Positions 7,700 through 16,451 of a stretch of 34,729 bases of DNA are shown here, in pieces. Source of the stretch: Polynucleobacter sp. Its GTDB lineage: Bacteria > Pseudomonadota > Gammaproteobacteria > Burkholderiales > Burkholderiaceae. The DNA lies in NCBI GenBank assembly GCA_016462905.1, contig JAEMSI010000015.1, forward strand, positions 1 through 34,729, read 5' to 3'. The position numbers and the translations under genes were made by a program. The notes under the pieces are model-generated. The model was not told the DNA's origin and did not search any database. It was given only the letters and a program-made list of their open reading frames with translations. Position 1 is the stretch's first letter. Each line of letters starts with the position of its first letter.

Positions 7700-9049
7700 A
7701 TGTTTTCATACTCATCAGATCAGTTTAGGATAATTATCGATTTTTTACTAGCCGAGGCTGGCCGCCTTGGTGCTTCTGACGCCGCTGCTGAAATTTCGGA
7801 GGGACACGGTCTTTCAGTGGGGGTGCGCAAGGGCGAAGTTGAGACCATTGAGCAAAGCTTAGATAAGCATGTTGGTATTAGTATTTATTTAGGACAACGT
7901 CGCGGCAACGCCAGTACCAGCGATTTTTCGCCAGAATCTCTGCGGGCAACCGCTGAAGCAGCATTTCATATTGCCCAACATACCGCAGAAGACGATTGTG
8001 CGGGTCTAGCTGAGTCCTATTTATTAGAGCAAAAACCTAAGGATTTGGATTTATTTCATCCGTGGGATTTGGATTCCAAAAAGGCGATTCAAATTGCTCG
8101 CAAAGCCGAGTCAGCCGCTTTTGCGGTCGATCGCCGGATTCAAAATAGCGATGGCGCCTCCGTTTCTGCCCATCAAGGGCACTTTATGTTGGGAACTACC
8201 GAAGGGTTTATGGGCGGCTATGCTTATTCGCAGCATTACATTGCTTGCGCTCCGATTGCGAGTGATGGCAAAAAAAACAGTAGCGCAATGCAACGCGATG
8301 ACTGGTATTCGAGCTCACGTGTACCAAGTCAGTTGGCAAATCCAAGCGCTATTGGTCGTTATGCGGCTCAAAGGGCATTGGCACGTTTAAAAGCTAAGTC
8401 AATTACAACCCGTCGATGCCCAGTCATTTTTGAGGCGCCGATTGCAGGCGGCCTAATTGGAGCTCTAGTTAATGCAGTTTCGGGCGGGGTGTTATATCGC
8501 CGCTCTAGTTTTTTATTAGATAGTTTGGGCAAGCCAGTTTTAGCTCCCCATCTGGATTTATTCGAAGACCCGCATTTAAAAAGATTAACCGGCAGCGCGC
8601 CCTTTGATGACGAAGGCGTTAAAACAAATGCTCGCTCAGTAGTGAATAAAGGCATTTTGCAGGGCTATTTTTTGTCGACCTATTCAGCCCGAAAATTAGG
8701 GATGCAAACTACAGGGAATGCGGGCGGACCCCATCATTTACGTTTAAGCAGTCAGCGCAAGTTAGCCGATGGTTTGCCTGGTTTATTGAGGGAGATGGGA
8801 ACGGGTTTACTGGTTACTGAATTAATGGGCCAGGGTGTTAATTATGTTACCGGTGATTATTCACGTGGTGCTTTTGGTTACTGGGTTGAAGGGGGTGTCA
8901 TTCAACATCCCGTTGAGGAAATTACCATTGCTGGTAACCTAAAAGACATGTTACAAAATATTCAAGCGGTGGGTAGCGATACGTTGGTGCGGGGTGGCAA
9001 GGAGACTGGTTCAATCCTGATTGATTCCATGATGGTTGCAGGAAAATAA
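7700..9049 (+). CDS. pmbA: TldE/PmbA subunit of the TldD-TldE metalloprotease
   Basis: With TldD it forms a heteromeric metalloprotease that degrades unfolded peptides and processes some modified peptides such as microcins; PmbA itself lacks the metal-binding HExxxH. The 449-residue protein shows VGVRKGEVETIEQS near residue 40, an ISIYLGQRRGNASTSDF segment and a C-terminal GNAGGPHHLRL followed by YSRGAFGYWVEGG, all typical. No HExxxH motif is present, as expected for the E subunit. GGAGGG lies just before the ATG. TldD is not in the window. It converges with folA, with 7 nt between them. Confidence 0.94.
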   Translation: MFSYSSDQFRIIIDFLLAEAGRLGASDAAAEISEGHGLSVGVRKGEVETIEQSLDKHVGISIYLGQRRGNASTSDFSPESLRATAEAAFHIAQHTAEDDCAGLAESYLLEQKPKDLDLFHPWDLDSKKAIQIARKAESAAFAVDRRIQNSDGASVSAHQGHFMLGTTEGFMGGYAYSQHYIACAPIASDGKKNSSAMQRDDWYSSSRVPSQLANPSAIGRYAAQRALARLKAKSITTRRCPVIFEAPIAGGLIGALVNAVSGGVLYRRSSFLLDSLGKPVLAPHLDLFEDPHLKRLTGSAPFDDEGVKTNARSVVNKGILQGYFLSTYSARKLGMQTTGNAGGPHHLRLSSQRKLADGLPGLLREMGTGLLVTELMGQGVNYVTGDYSRGAFGYWVEGGVIQHPVEEITIAGNLKDMLQNIQAVGSDTLVRGGKETGSILIDSMMVAGK

Positions 9050-9056
9050 AGCCAGA

Positions 9057-9548
9057 TTATTTTCGTTGGAGCGTTACATATTCAAAATGAATATCACCTT
9101 CACTAGCTTGAATTCGCTCCACTTCTTTCCATTCATCTGGATTCAGGATTTCAAAAAAAGTATCTCCTTTAACTTCGATATCAATCTCCGTAACAAATAA
9201 TTCTTTGGCCAAAGGGAATGCCTGCTCAAATAATTGTTGACCACCAATTAAAAATATTTTTTCATGACCTTCTAACAAATCCAGAGCGTCTTCAAGTGAG
9301 CTTGCTAAATCAGCGCCCTTAAGTTCCAGTTGAGGATTGCGGCTGATAACTACATTTTGCCTACCCGGTAGCGGTCTACCAATCGACTCCCAGGTTTTTC
9401 TTCCCATGACGATAGGAAATCCCATCGTAATTTTTTTAAAAAATTGCAGGTCGGCGGAAATTTTCCAAGGTATTTGATTATTATTTCCGATGACATGATT
9501 ACGTGAACGCGCAACGATCATCGATATTACTGGGATTTTTTTAGGCAT
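9057..9548 (-). CDS. folA: Dihydrofolate reductase
   Basis: NADPH-dependent reduction of dihydrofolate to tetrahydrofolate, regenerating the cofactor oxidised by thymidylate synthase. The 163-residue protein has the family order: SMIVARSRNHVIG, PWKISADLQFF with active-site D33, VMGRKTWESIGRPLPGR, and FLIGGQQLFEQA for cofactor binding. It is directly downstream of thyA (33 nt), a classic pairing that joins the two halves of dTMP synthesis. It is the last gene of the fdxA-reductase-thyA-folA run. Confidence 0.97.
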   Translation of the reverse strand: MPKKIPVISMIVARSRNHVIGNNNQIPWKISADLQFFKKITMGFPIVMGRKTWESIGRPLPGRQNVVISRNPQLELKGADLASSLEDALDLLEGHEKIFLIGGQQLFEQAFPLAKELFVTEIDIEVKGDTFFEILNPDEWKEVERIQASEGDIHFEYVTLQRK

Positions 9549-9581
9549 TAATTATTTTTAGGTTTTATTATGTTTAAAGAA

Positions 9582-10376
9582 TCAGACCGCAACAGGAGCT
9601 GAAATAGGCGGATGGGATTGATAACCAATAATTTCAAAATCCTCAAATTGATAGTCAAATAAAGTAGCAGGATGACGTTTGATGTTTAGTTTAGCGAGCG
9701 GGAAAGGCTCACGAGATAACTGCAAATTCACTTGGTCAAGATGGTTGCTATATAAATGGCAATCACCACCAGTCCAAATAAAATCGCCAACCCCTAAATG
9801 GCATTGTTGGGCGATCATATGGGTTAGTAAAGCATAACTAGCAATGTTAAAGGGAACCCCTAAAAAAATATCAGCACTCCGTTGATAGAGTTGGCAGGAC
9901 AATTTACCATCGGCTATATAAAACTGAAAAAAAGCGTGACAGGGCGCGAGAGCCATCTTCGGTATATCGGCCACATTCCATGCGGAAACAATCATTCGTC
10001 TTGAGTCTGGATTTTTTTGAATGGTATCTAAGATTTCCTGAATTTGATCAATGTGTTTCCCATTGGGCGCTGGCCACGAGCGCCATTGGTAGCCATACAC
10101 GGGCCCTAAATCGCCATCGGGGCCAGCCCACTCATCCCAAATTGAGACCCCGCGATTCTTGAGCCACTGATTATTGGTGTTTCCAGTTAGAAACCAGAGC
10201 AACTCGTAAATAATCGATTTCAAATGGAGTTTTTTGGTGCTTACCAACGGAAAACCTTCTTCCAAATTAAAACGCATTTGATAACCAAAGACCGATAAGG
10301 TCCCAGTACCGGTGCGATCAGACTTAGGCGTGCCATTTTCTAAAACGTGACGCATGAAGTCGTGAAATTGGCGCAT
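9582..10376 (-). CDS. thyA: Thymidylate synthase
   Basis: Methylates dUMP to dTMP using methylenetetrahydrofolate, producing dihydrofolate. At 264 residues it matches the E. coli enzyme in length, and the nucleophile falls at the same number, C146 in [11 protein letters not shown]. Other motifs are SDRTGTGT (19-26), the phosphate-binding RR pair in [11 protein letters not shown], and [20 protein letters not shown]. Ten nucleotides separate it from the reductase gene upstream, and folA follows, so the four genes are probably cotranscribed from the fdxA side. Confidence 0.98.
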   Translation of the reverse strand: MRQFHDFMRHVLENGTPKSDRTGTGTLSVFGYQMRFNLEEGFPLVSTKKLHLKSIIYELLWFLTGNTNNQWLKNRGVSIWDEWAGPDGDLGPVYGYQWRSWPAPNGKHIDQIQEILDTIQKNPDSRRMIVSAWNVADIPKMALAPCHAFFQFYIADGKLSCQLYQRSADIFLGVPFNIASYALLTHMIAQQCHLGVGDFIWTGGDCHLYSNHLDQVNLQLSREPFPLAKLNIKRHPATLFDYQFEDFEIIGYQSHPPISAPVAV

Positions 10377-10386
10377 AGCGAATTTT

Positions 10387-11433
10387 TTAATCGAATGTTG
10401 GGGTTTCTACACCCAATACTTTATGTAACTTTGGTGAGGTGGTAGTGTATTGCAAATGCACCTTCTTATCGGGGAAGATGTATTGCGTTGATCCAAAAGC
10501 AGCTAGGGCTGCTTCATGAAAGCCCGACAAAATTAATTTCTTTTTGCCAGGGTAGATATTAATATCACCCACTGCAAAAATTCCCGGAATATTGGTTTCA
10601 AATTTTTCTGTATCAGTAGCAATTTGTTTCCGATCGATATCCAAACCCCATTCTGCAATCGGACCCAGCTTTGGCGAGAGTCCAAAGAAAACTAGCAACA
10701 TATCCAGTGGCATACGACGCGTGACACCATCGCTCCCGGTCACTTTAATTTCACTTAATAAAGAATCACGCGTTTCAAAACCGGTGATTTGGCCAACTTC
10801 AAACTGCATTTCGTATTCAGCGCACAATTGTTTCATTTTGGCGACTGAGCTCGGGGCAGCCCTAAAGCCATCGCGACGGTGAATTAAAACGACGCTTTCT
10901 GCTTTACCAATAAAGTTAAGGGCCCAATCAAGGGCGGAGTCGCCACCACCGCAGATAACTAGGTTTTTGCCTGCGAATTGGTTTGGATCTTTTACTCGAT
11001 AGAACAGTTGTTTGCCTTCAAATTGTTCAATTCCATCGACCTTGATAGTTCTAGGTTGAAAAGACCCAACTCCCGCCGCAATAAAAATAGTTTTAGTAAT
11101 GAAGTGCTTATTTAATGATGTTTTTAAATCAAAACGACCGTCGTCTCGTTTCTTTACCTCAGTTACTTCTTGGCCTAGGTGGAATTGAGCGCCAAAGGGT
11201 TCGATTTGTTTCATCAAGCTATCGGTTAGCTCTTGCCCAGTGCAAACTGGGACAGCAGGAATATCGTAAATGGGTTTGTCAGGATAAAGCTCGACGCATT
11301 GACCTCCGACCACTGGTAATGAGTCAATCACATGCGCTTTGATTTCAAGCAGACCTAATTCAAATACTTGAAAGAGGCCTACGGGACCAGCGCCAACAAT
11401 GACGGCATCAGTTTCAATCGGATTGGTTGACAC
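10387..11433 (-). CDS. Ferredoxin-NADP(+) reductase, thioredoxin-reductase-like type
   Basis: 348-residue flavoprotein that should pass electrons between NADPH and ferredoxin. It has an FAD-binding GAGPVG (14-19), the second nucleotide motif GGGDSALDW (162-170), HRRDGFRA (185-192) suggesting NADP binding, and the C-terminal [11 protein letters not shown]. The redox CxxC of true thioredoxin reductases is missing from the NADP domain, which places it in the TrxR-like FNR group. The start is a GTG preceded by AGAGGA. It lies 37 nt after fdxA, whose product is the likely electron partner. Confidence 0.9.
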   Translation of the reverse strand: MSTNPIETDAVIVGAGPVGLFQVFELGLLEIKAHVIDSLPVVGGQCVELYPDKPIYDIPAVPVCTGQELTDSLMKQIEPFGAQFHLGQEVTEVKKRDDGRFDLKTSLNKHFITKTIFIAAGVGSFQPRTIKVDGIEQFEGKQLFYRVKDPNQFAGKNLVICGGGDSALDWALNFIGKAESVVLIHRRDGFRAAPSSVAKMKQLCAEYEMQFEVGQITGFETRDSLLSEIKVTGSDGVTRRMPLDMLLVFFGLSPKLGPIAEWGLDIDRKQIATDTEKFETNIPGIFAVGDINIYPGKKKLILSGFHEAALAAFGSTQYIFPDKKVHLQYTTTSPKLHKVLGVETPTFD

Positions 11434-11470
11434 GCAAATTCCTCTAATAGATTAAATGGTTTGCTTGAGA

Positions 11471-11794
11471 TTATTTCTCGAGGAACTGCAATTTTTCTTT
11501 AACGTCTTTCCAATCATCGGCATCCGCTAAGGGAGTTTTTGATTTTGTAATGGAAGGCCATTTGCGAGCTAACTCTAAGTTCATCTTGATAAATTGTTGC
11601 TGGTCTCCAGGCACATCATCTTCAGCATAAATCGCATTGACTGGACATTCTGGAACACAAACTGCGCAATCGATACATTCATCGGGATCGATACTGAGAA
11701 AATTGGGCCCCTCGCGAAAACAATCCACCGGACAAACATCAACGCAATCGGTATATTTACAACGGATGCAAGCTTCAGTAACAACGTAGGTCAT
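11471..11794 (-). CDS. fdxA: Seven-iron ferredoxin FdxA
   Basis: Small electron carrier with one [3Fe-4S] and one [4Fe-4S] cluster. The 107-residue protein begins [17 protein letters not shown], with cluster ligands C9, C17 and C21 (CPVDCF) in the first half and C40, C43, C46 and C50 in the second. This arrangement and the C-terminal helix region after residue 60 match the Azotobacter-type 7Fe ferredoxins. It is the promoter-proximal gene of the fdxA-reductase-thyA-folA run. Direct repeats with TTGACC cores lie 41-71 nt upstream of its start. Confidence 0.96.
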   Translation of the reverse strand: MTYVVTEACIRCKYTDCVDVCPVDCFREGPNFLSIDPDECIDCAVCVPECPVNAIYAEDDVPGDQQQFIKMNLELARKWPSITKSKTPLADADDWKDVKEKLQFLEK

Positions 11795-11834
11795 GATTAT
11801 GGATTAGCTTCTATTTACTTTTGCGACTATAGGG

Positions 11835-11865
11835 TTATGGGTCAAATCAGGCTTATAGGTCAAAT
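11835..11865 (-). promoter_or_regulatory. Tandem direct repeat in the fdxA promoter region
   Basis: Two copies of a 13-bp element, TTATrGGTCAAAT on the plus strand, sit at 11835-11847 and 11853-11865, 18 bp apart. Read toward fdxA each contains TTGACC, close to a -35 consensus. From the upstream copy, 17 bp leads to CCATAA, a weak -10. They could be overlapping promoters or a tandem operator site; I cannot tell which. Confidence 0.4.
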
Positions 11866-11986
11866 TATCAGATAAAGAAGATTTTAGCCGAATTGCTGGG
11901 TTTTATTGATATTTGAGTCCTAGGGTTAAGAGTTTGCCTATCCAATGAGGTCAAAGCTAATGAAGGGGGCGGATGGTGTAAAGTCT

Positions 11987-12019
11987 CTACTTTTAATTCT
12001 GATTTATTCTGAAAAGTAG
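11987..12019 (+). promoter_or_regulatory. Inverted repeat next to the dehydrogenase ribosome-binding site
   Basis: CTACTTTT (11987-11994) and AAAAGTAG (12012-12019) are perfect 8-bp inverted repeats, with two direct copies of ATTCTG (11996-12001 and 12006-12011) between them. The right arm abuts AGGGG, the probable Shine-Dalgarno of the gene starting at 12028. It could be an operator or a hairpin limiting translation. Confidence 0.4.
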
Positions 12020-12027
12020 GGGTCAAG

Positions 12028-13017
12028 ATGAGTGCGAAACAGAAAATTCTGGTGGCAAGGGCCATTTTTCCAGACCAACTAGCTGACTTAGAGAGTACCT
12101 ATGAGGTTATTTCCAATCAAGCTGACGATGTTTTTTCTCCTGACCTATTGAGACAGCATTTAGCCTCAGTAGACGCTGCTTTGGTAGCCGGTAGCGAAAG
12201 AATTGATGCCTCTGCCTTGGCAGATGCAAAGCATTTAAAAATAGTTGCCAATATTTCAGTTGGCTATAACAATTTTGATGTCCCTGCAATTAGCAAAGCG
12301 GGCATCATGGCAACAAATACCCCAGATGTGTTGACCGATACCACAGCAGATTTTGGTTTTGCATTATTAATGGCAACCGCGCGTCGCATTACTGAATCGG
12401 AGCGTTGGATTCGTGATGGGCAGTGGGCTAAGTGGTCTATTGTTCATAATCCTTTGGGGGTTGATGTGCATGGAAGCACGCTGGGTATTATTGGTATGGG
12501 GCGTATTGGTCAAGGGATTGCGAAGCGTGGCCTGGGCTTTGGGATGAAAGTCATTTATAACAATCGTAAGCGTCTCAGCGAGGCTGATGAGCAGGCTTGT
12601 GGAGCAACTTATGTCGACAAAGAAAGTTTATTACGTCAAGCGGATCACGTGATCTTGGTGGTGCCTTATTCAGCAGAAAGCCATCACCTGATTGGCGCTA
12701 AAGAAATCGCTCTCATGAAACCGTCTGCTACCTTGGTCAATATTGCACGGGGTGGCATTGTTGATGATGTTGCTCTTGCGGCTGCTTTAAAAGCAAAAAC
12801 TATTTTTGCAGCTGGATTAGATGTTTTCGAGGGTGAGCCAGTGGTTCACCCCGATTTATTGAAACTGAGTAATGTGGTTTTAGCACCTCATATTGCTAGC
12901 GCTTCTGAAAAAACCCGCAGGGCAATGGTGGCCTTGGCAATCAAAAATGCCTCTGAAGCACTTAAAGGAAACAGACCGCCAAGCTTAATTAATCCTGAGG
13001 TTTACAAAGCCAAATAA
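12028..13017 (+). CDS. D-2-hydroxyacid dehydrogenase, glyoxylate/hydroxypyruvate reductase-like
   Basis: 329-residue NAD(P)-dependent dehydrogenase. The Rossmann motif is GMGRIGQG (156-163), and the catalytic set of the family is present: R241 in NIARGGIVD, E270 in FEGEP and H288 in APHIAS. R180 at the end of the second beta strand (YNNR) suggests NADPH preference, as in GhrB-type glyoxylate/2-ketogluconate reductases. Substrate is inferred only from resemblance. It is a single-gene unit, divergent from fdxA and converging with the 98-residue protein gene 18 nt after its stop. Confidence 0.87.
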   Translation: MSAKQKILVARAIFPDQLADLESTYEVISNQADDVFSPDLLRQHLASVDAALVAGSERIDASALADAKHLKIVANISVGYNNFDVPAISKAGIMATNTPDVLTDTTADFGFALLMATARRITESERWIRDGQWAKWSIVHNPLGVDVHGSTLGIIGMGRIGQGIAKRGLGFGMKVIYNNRKRLSEADEQACGATYVDKESLLRQADHVILVVPYSAESHHLIGAKEIALMKPSATLVNIARGGIVDDVALAAALKAKTIFAAGLDVFEGEPVVHPDLLKLSNVVLAPHIASASEKTRRAMVALAIKNASEALKGNRPPSLINPEVYKAK

Positions 13018-13035
13018 GGAATCGCTCAGCTTGGT

Positions 13036-13332
13036 TTACTGATCTTCAGTTTCTTCAGGGAGTTCTTTAAGAGCCAGTTCGATTCCGCCAAATTTTTTGG
13101 CTACCCAGTTGTAGACTTTGCAAGCAATCCATAGCAAACCAAAGCCAAGGATGGCGTTTAAGATAAGGGCAGAGATCACTGCAAAACCAGGGATCGCCCC
13201 GTCTCGAATAAAAGCTACAAAGAGCGCGAGTAAGACGATAGGCACCGAAAAACATAAGTAAACCAAAACCAAGGTTTTGGCGGTATGCATTGGGTCGAGA
13301 AAAACAAGTTCTTTTTTAGTCAATTTCATCAT
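13036..13332 (-). CDS. Small two-helix membrane protein of unknown function
   Basis: I do not recognise the family. The 98-residue product has a charged N-terminus (MMKLTKKE), two hydrophobic segments (about 20-42 and 47-70) joined by a short loop with RDG, then a basic amphipathic stretch (VYNWVAKKFGG) and an acidic tail ending ELPEETEDQ. It should sit in the inner membrane with both ends on one side, probably the cytoplasm. It begins 9 nt after moeA, so it is probably the last gene of the rne-moaA-mobA-moeA transcript. Codon use looks like its neighbours, which supports a real gene. Confidence 0.75.
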   Translation of the reverse strand: MMKLTKKELVFLDPMHTAKTLVLVYLCFSVPIVLLALFVAFIRDGAIPGFAVISALILNAILGFGLLWIACKVYNWVAKKFGGIELALKELPEETEDQ

Positions 13333-13341
13333 GGTGCAATC

Positions 13342-14634
13342 TTAAAGCAGTCCATCAAAAATCTCCACATCTACCCAATCATTTACTTCAATATTGCCTT
13401 GTTCATGATGAAGGATGATGAAACAATCTGCTTCACTAATCGATCTTAGGATGCCAGCGCCTTGGCTGCCGGTAGTTTTAGTGCGTAATTCACCCTGATC
13501 GTTCTTAAACAAAATTCCCCGCTGGAATTCGGTTCTACCTGGTTTTTTGCGAATCGCCTCAGCCGTTCTAACTTTTAATAAGGTTGGTCGAGTTAGTTTT
13601 GCGCCATTCAATTCCAAAAGGGCGGAGCGAACAAATTGATAAAAAGTTACCATGACAGCGACAGGGTTACCTGGTAGCCCAAAAAATAATGTTTTCCCTG
13701 CCCAAGTTTTTCCCGCCACTGCATTCAGTGCCCCAAATGCCATTGGACGGCCTGGGCGCATTGCAATTTTCCAAAAATCAATAGCGCCTAATTCTTGCAT
13801 GATTTGCTTGGTGAAGTCAGCCTCACCAACCGAAACCCCGCCCGATGAAATAATCACATCCGCATGTTGGGCTGCTTGAATAAATGCCTTACGCAAACTA
13901 TCCGGGTTGTCGCGCACAATTCCGCAATCAATCAGGTCTAAATCAAGTCGTTTTAGTAGACCTTGTAAGCTATAACGATTGCTGTCATATATTTGCCCTT
14001 TTTGTAAGGGGGCTCCCAGATTTTGCAGTTCATCGCCCGATGAAATCAGCGCTACTTTCAGTTTGCGCTTTACTGGAATTGAGCTAATACCGAGCGATGC
14101 CAGTAAACCAATATCAGAGGGTCGCAGGATTCGGCCAGCAATCAGTGCGGGAAGATTTGCTTTTAGGTCTTCACCGCGCAAACGCCGGTTCTCGCCTGGC
14201 TTTACCGCCTTAACTGAAAAAGAAATCATGTCATTATCTAGCTCTACGAATTCTTGAGGTATGACGGTATCGCAATCCTTGGGCATCAGAGCGCCTGTTG
14301 TGATTTTTAGGCAATCGCTCGGACTTAGATTAAATTCTTGCGTTTGACCAGCGAGAATGCTGCCAACGATTTTCAATTTAATTTTTTCTTGCTTGATATT
14401 TTGTAGTTGTGAACTTTGAAATGCATATCCATCCATGGCTGAGTTATCTGCCGCAGGAACATCGATGGGGGATAAAATATCGTTGGCCAGAATACGATTC
14501 ATTGCATGTTCAATTGCAATTACTTCATTTAAGGCTAAAGGAGCAGACTTACTTGCGGCCTCCAGGCTTAATTGGGCAACCAATTGATGAATTGCCTCTC
14601 TTGCCTCAGTGACTGAGATGAATTCGGTATCCAT
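13342..14634 (-). CDS. moeA: Molybdopterin molybdenumtransferase MoeA
   Basis: Inserts molybdate into adenylylated molybdopterin made by Mog. The 430-residue protein has DNSAMDGYA (63-71), the catalytic-domain SSGGVSVGEAD (263-273) and GLPGNPVA (319-326), with the usual MoeA domain order. It follows mobA by 4 nt and precedes a small membrane-protein gene by 9 nt, so it is deep within a single transcript. No fusion or truncation is seen. Confidence 0.95.
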   Translation of the reverse strand: MDTEFISVTEAREAIHQLVAQLSLEAASKSAPLALNEVIAIEHAMNRILANDILSPIDVPAADNSAMDGYAFQSSQLQNIKQEKIKLKIVGSILAGQTQEFNLSPSDCLKITTGALMPKDCDTVIPQEFVELDNDMISFSVKAVKPGENRRLRGEDLKANLPALIAGRILRPSDIGLLASLGISSIPVKRKLKVALISSGDELQNLGAPLQKGQIYDSNRYSLQGLLKRLDLDLIDCGIVRDNPDSLRKAFIQAAQHADVIISSGGVSVGEADFTKQIMQELGAIDFWKIAMRPGRPMAFGALNAVAGKTWAGKTLFFGLPGNPVAVMVTFYQFVRSALLELNGAKLTRPTLLKVRTAEAIRKKPGRTEFQRGILFKNDQGELRTKTTGSQGAGILRSISEADCFIILHHEQGNIEVNDWVDVEIFDGLL

Positions 14635-14638
14635 TAAT

Positions 14639-15256
14639 TTATTTAGTTTGAAATTCTTTTTCTAGGGTGGCGAGTTCTTCAGGTGTATTCACATTCGTAA
14701 AAACCTTTTCGTTATCAAAAATGACAGTATTTGCCGAGAGAAAGTCAAACCATTGATCAATTTTACGACCACCATCGCTCATAAATTTTTCAAGCGAGGG
14801 GAGCACCGATTTTTTCATTAAACAAAAAACGGGCTGAGCCCATAATTTTTGATCTTGATCTTGGGAAGATGCATACACCAAGTCAGCCTGATTTTTTTTC
14901 ATATTTTCAAAGAGTTTTTCTGCGAGGTCGACCGGCAATAAAGGGGAATCGCAGGGTGCAGTTAACAGCATACTGGTATTACAAGCCGTTAAACCAGCCA
15001 GAAATCCAGCCAGAGGACCTGCAAAATTCTCTTTAGCATCTGCGAGCACGGGGTATCCGTAGATACCATATTGATCGTGATTGCGATTGGCATTGATTTG
15101 AATCGAGCCAACTTGAGGACGTAAACGCTCAATCGCATGGTATATGAGGGGTTTGCCACGAAATGGAATTAAACCTTTATCAATCCCACCCATGCGTTGG
15201 GCGCGACCTCCCGCCAAAATTAAACCAGTGATGTTATTCGTATCCGTTAAATTCAT
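14639..15256 (-). CDS. mobA: Molybdenum cofactor guanylyltransferase MobA
   Basis: Adds GMP to molybdopterin to give the bis-MGD form used by DMSO-reductase-type enzymes. The 205-residue protein begins with the nucleotidyltransferase signature LAGGRAQRMGGIDKG (14-28), followed by PFRGKPLIYHAIERL, and has LLTAPCDSPLLP in the middle, where the Asp binds Mg-GTP. It sits between moaA (22 nt) and moeA (4 nt). Its presence implies that at least one bis-MGD enzyme is encoded elsewhere. Confidence 0.95.
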   Translation of the reverse strand: MNLTDTNNITGLILAGGRAQRMGGIDKGLIPFRGKPLIYHAIERLRPQVGSIQINANRNHDQYGIYGYPVLADAKENFAGPLAGFLAGLTACNTSMLLTAPCDSPLLPVDLAEKLFENMKKNQADLVYASSQDQDQKLWAQPVFCLMKKSVLPSLEKFMSDGGRKIDQWFDFLSANTVIFDNEKVFTNVNTPEELATLEKEFQTK

Positions 15257-15278
15257 TGGATGAAATCAAGCTTACGAA

Positions 15279-16427
15279 TTAACCACCAATATAGGACATT
15301 TCAATTTTACGTTGCCCCTGATTGTTTTGAGTGGCTTGGTGATTGGTATTGAGGTGACGAATTTGAGAATAGCGGTCTTGCCGCTCAGACCAAGTACCCA
15401 TCACGGCATTCGCAATTTCGATATCACTGTGACCAGACCGCAATAGGGTTTTTAAATCAAATCCTTGGTTGGCAAATAGGCATAAAAATAATTTACCATC
15501 AGTTGAAAGTCGCGCGCGGCTACATTCGTGGCAGAAGGCTTGTGTCACGCTTGAAATGACGCCAATTTCGCCGGCACCATCAGCAAAGCGCCAACGCTGT
15601 GCCACCTCTCCAACATAATTAGGCTGAAGGGATTCAAGAGGAAACTGCTGATGAATCAGTGCAATCAAATCAGCAGAGGGGAGGACTTCCGATAAATTCC
15701 AGCCATTTGAATTTCCAACATCCATAAATTCAATAAAGCGCAAAGTGATACCAGAATTGCGGAAGTGTTGAACCATGGGGAGAATTTGATGATCATTCGT
15801 CCCTTTTTTAACCACCATATTGACTTTAATAGATTCAAACCCTGCTTTTTGTGCAGCCTCGATTCCATTTAGAACATCCGATACGGGGTAGTCCGCATCG
15901 TTCATTTTTTTAAAGACAGCGTCGTCTATTGCGTCAAGGCTAACAGTAATGCGCTGTAAGCCAGCATTTTTTAGTAAGCTTGATTTTTTTACCAACAAAC
16001 TGCCATTGGTAGTTAGGGTTAAATCCAGTAAATTGGTTTTGCTTTGTGATGGCAATGGAATCAAGGCGAGTCTTTCTATTAAAGACTCTAAATTCTTTCT
16101 AAGCAATGGCTCGCCGCCGGTAAGGCGAATTTTTTCGACACCAAGAGAAACAAAAATAGCAGCAAGCCGTTCTATTTCCTCAAAACTCAGCAATTCCGAT
16201 TGGGCTAAATAAGAGTAGCTTTGATCAAAAATACTTTTTGGCATGCAATAAGTGCAGCGAAAATTACAGCGGTCGGTCACCGAAATCCGTAAATCACGAA
16301 GCGGTCGTTTCATCAAGTCAACCGTATTTCCATGGGGAGCAACGATGCTCGATGGAATTTTGGCAATCAAAGAGGGAGAGCCATTCGCGTCGAGCATGGG
16401 CTGTATCGGAATAATGCGTTTGCTCAT
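15279..16427 (-). CDS. moaA: GTP 3',8-cyclase MoaA (radical SAM)
   Basis: First enzyme of molybdenum cofactor synthesis, converting GTP to the cyclic precursor of cPMP with MoaC. The 382-residue protein carries the radical-SAM cluster C54, C58 and C61 (CNFRCTYC), [11 protein letters not shown], and the second C-terminal cluster CHEC then LFLC with the C-x2-C-x13-C spacing of the family. It ends in Gly-Gly, as active MoaA requires. About 40 extra N-terminal residues precede the core, within the range for related bacteria. It starts 24 nt after the rne stop with no terminator between. moaC, moaD and moaE are not in the window. Confidence 0.96.
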   Translation of the reverse strand: MSKRIIPIQPMLDANGSPSLIAKIPSSIVAPHGNTVDLMKRPLRDLRISVTDRCNFRCTYCMPKSIFDQSYSYLAQSELLSFEEIERLAAIFVSLGVEKIRLTGGEPLLRKNLESLIERLALIPLPSQSKTNLLDLTLTTNGSLLVKKSSLLKNAGLQRITVSLDAIDDAVFKKMNDADYPVSDVLNGIEAAQKAGFESIKVNMVVKKGTNDHQILPMVQHFRNSGITLRFIEFMDVGNSNGWNLSEVLPSADLIALIHQQFPLESLQPNYVGEVAQRWRFADGAGEIGVISSVTQAFCHECSRARLSTDGKLFLCLFANQGFDLKTLLRSGHSDIEIANAVMGTWSERQDRYSQIRHLNTNHQATQNNQGQRKIEMSYIGG

Positions 16428-16451
16428 GGAAGGATTTGATCTAAACGTTTT

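Noticed and set aside
13652..14257. Plus-strand open frames inside moeA
   Set aside because: They are opposite-strand shadows of a well-conserved gene with no motif or ribosome-binding site. The same applies to the antisense frames in rne, thyA, fabD and degP.
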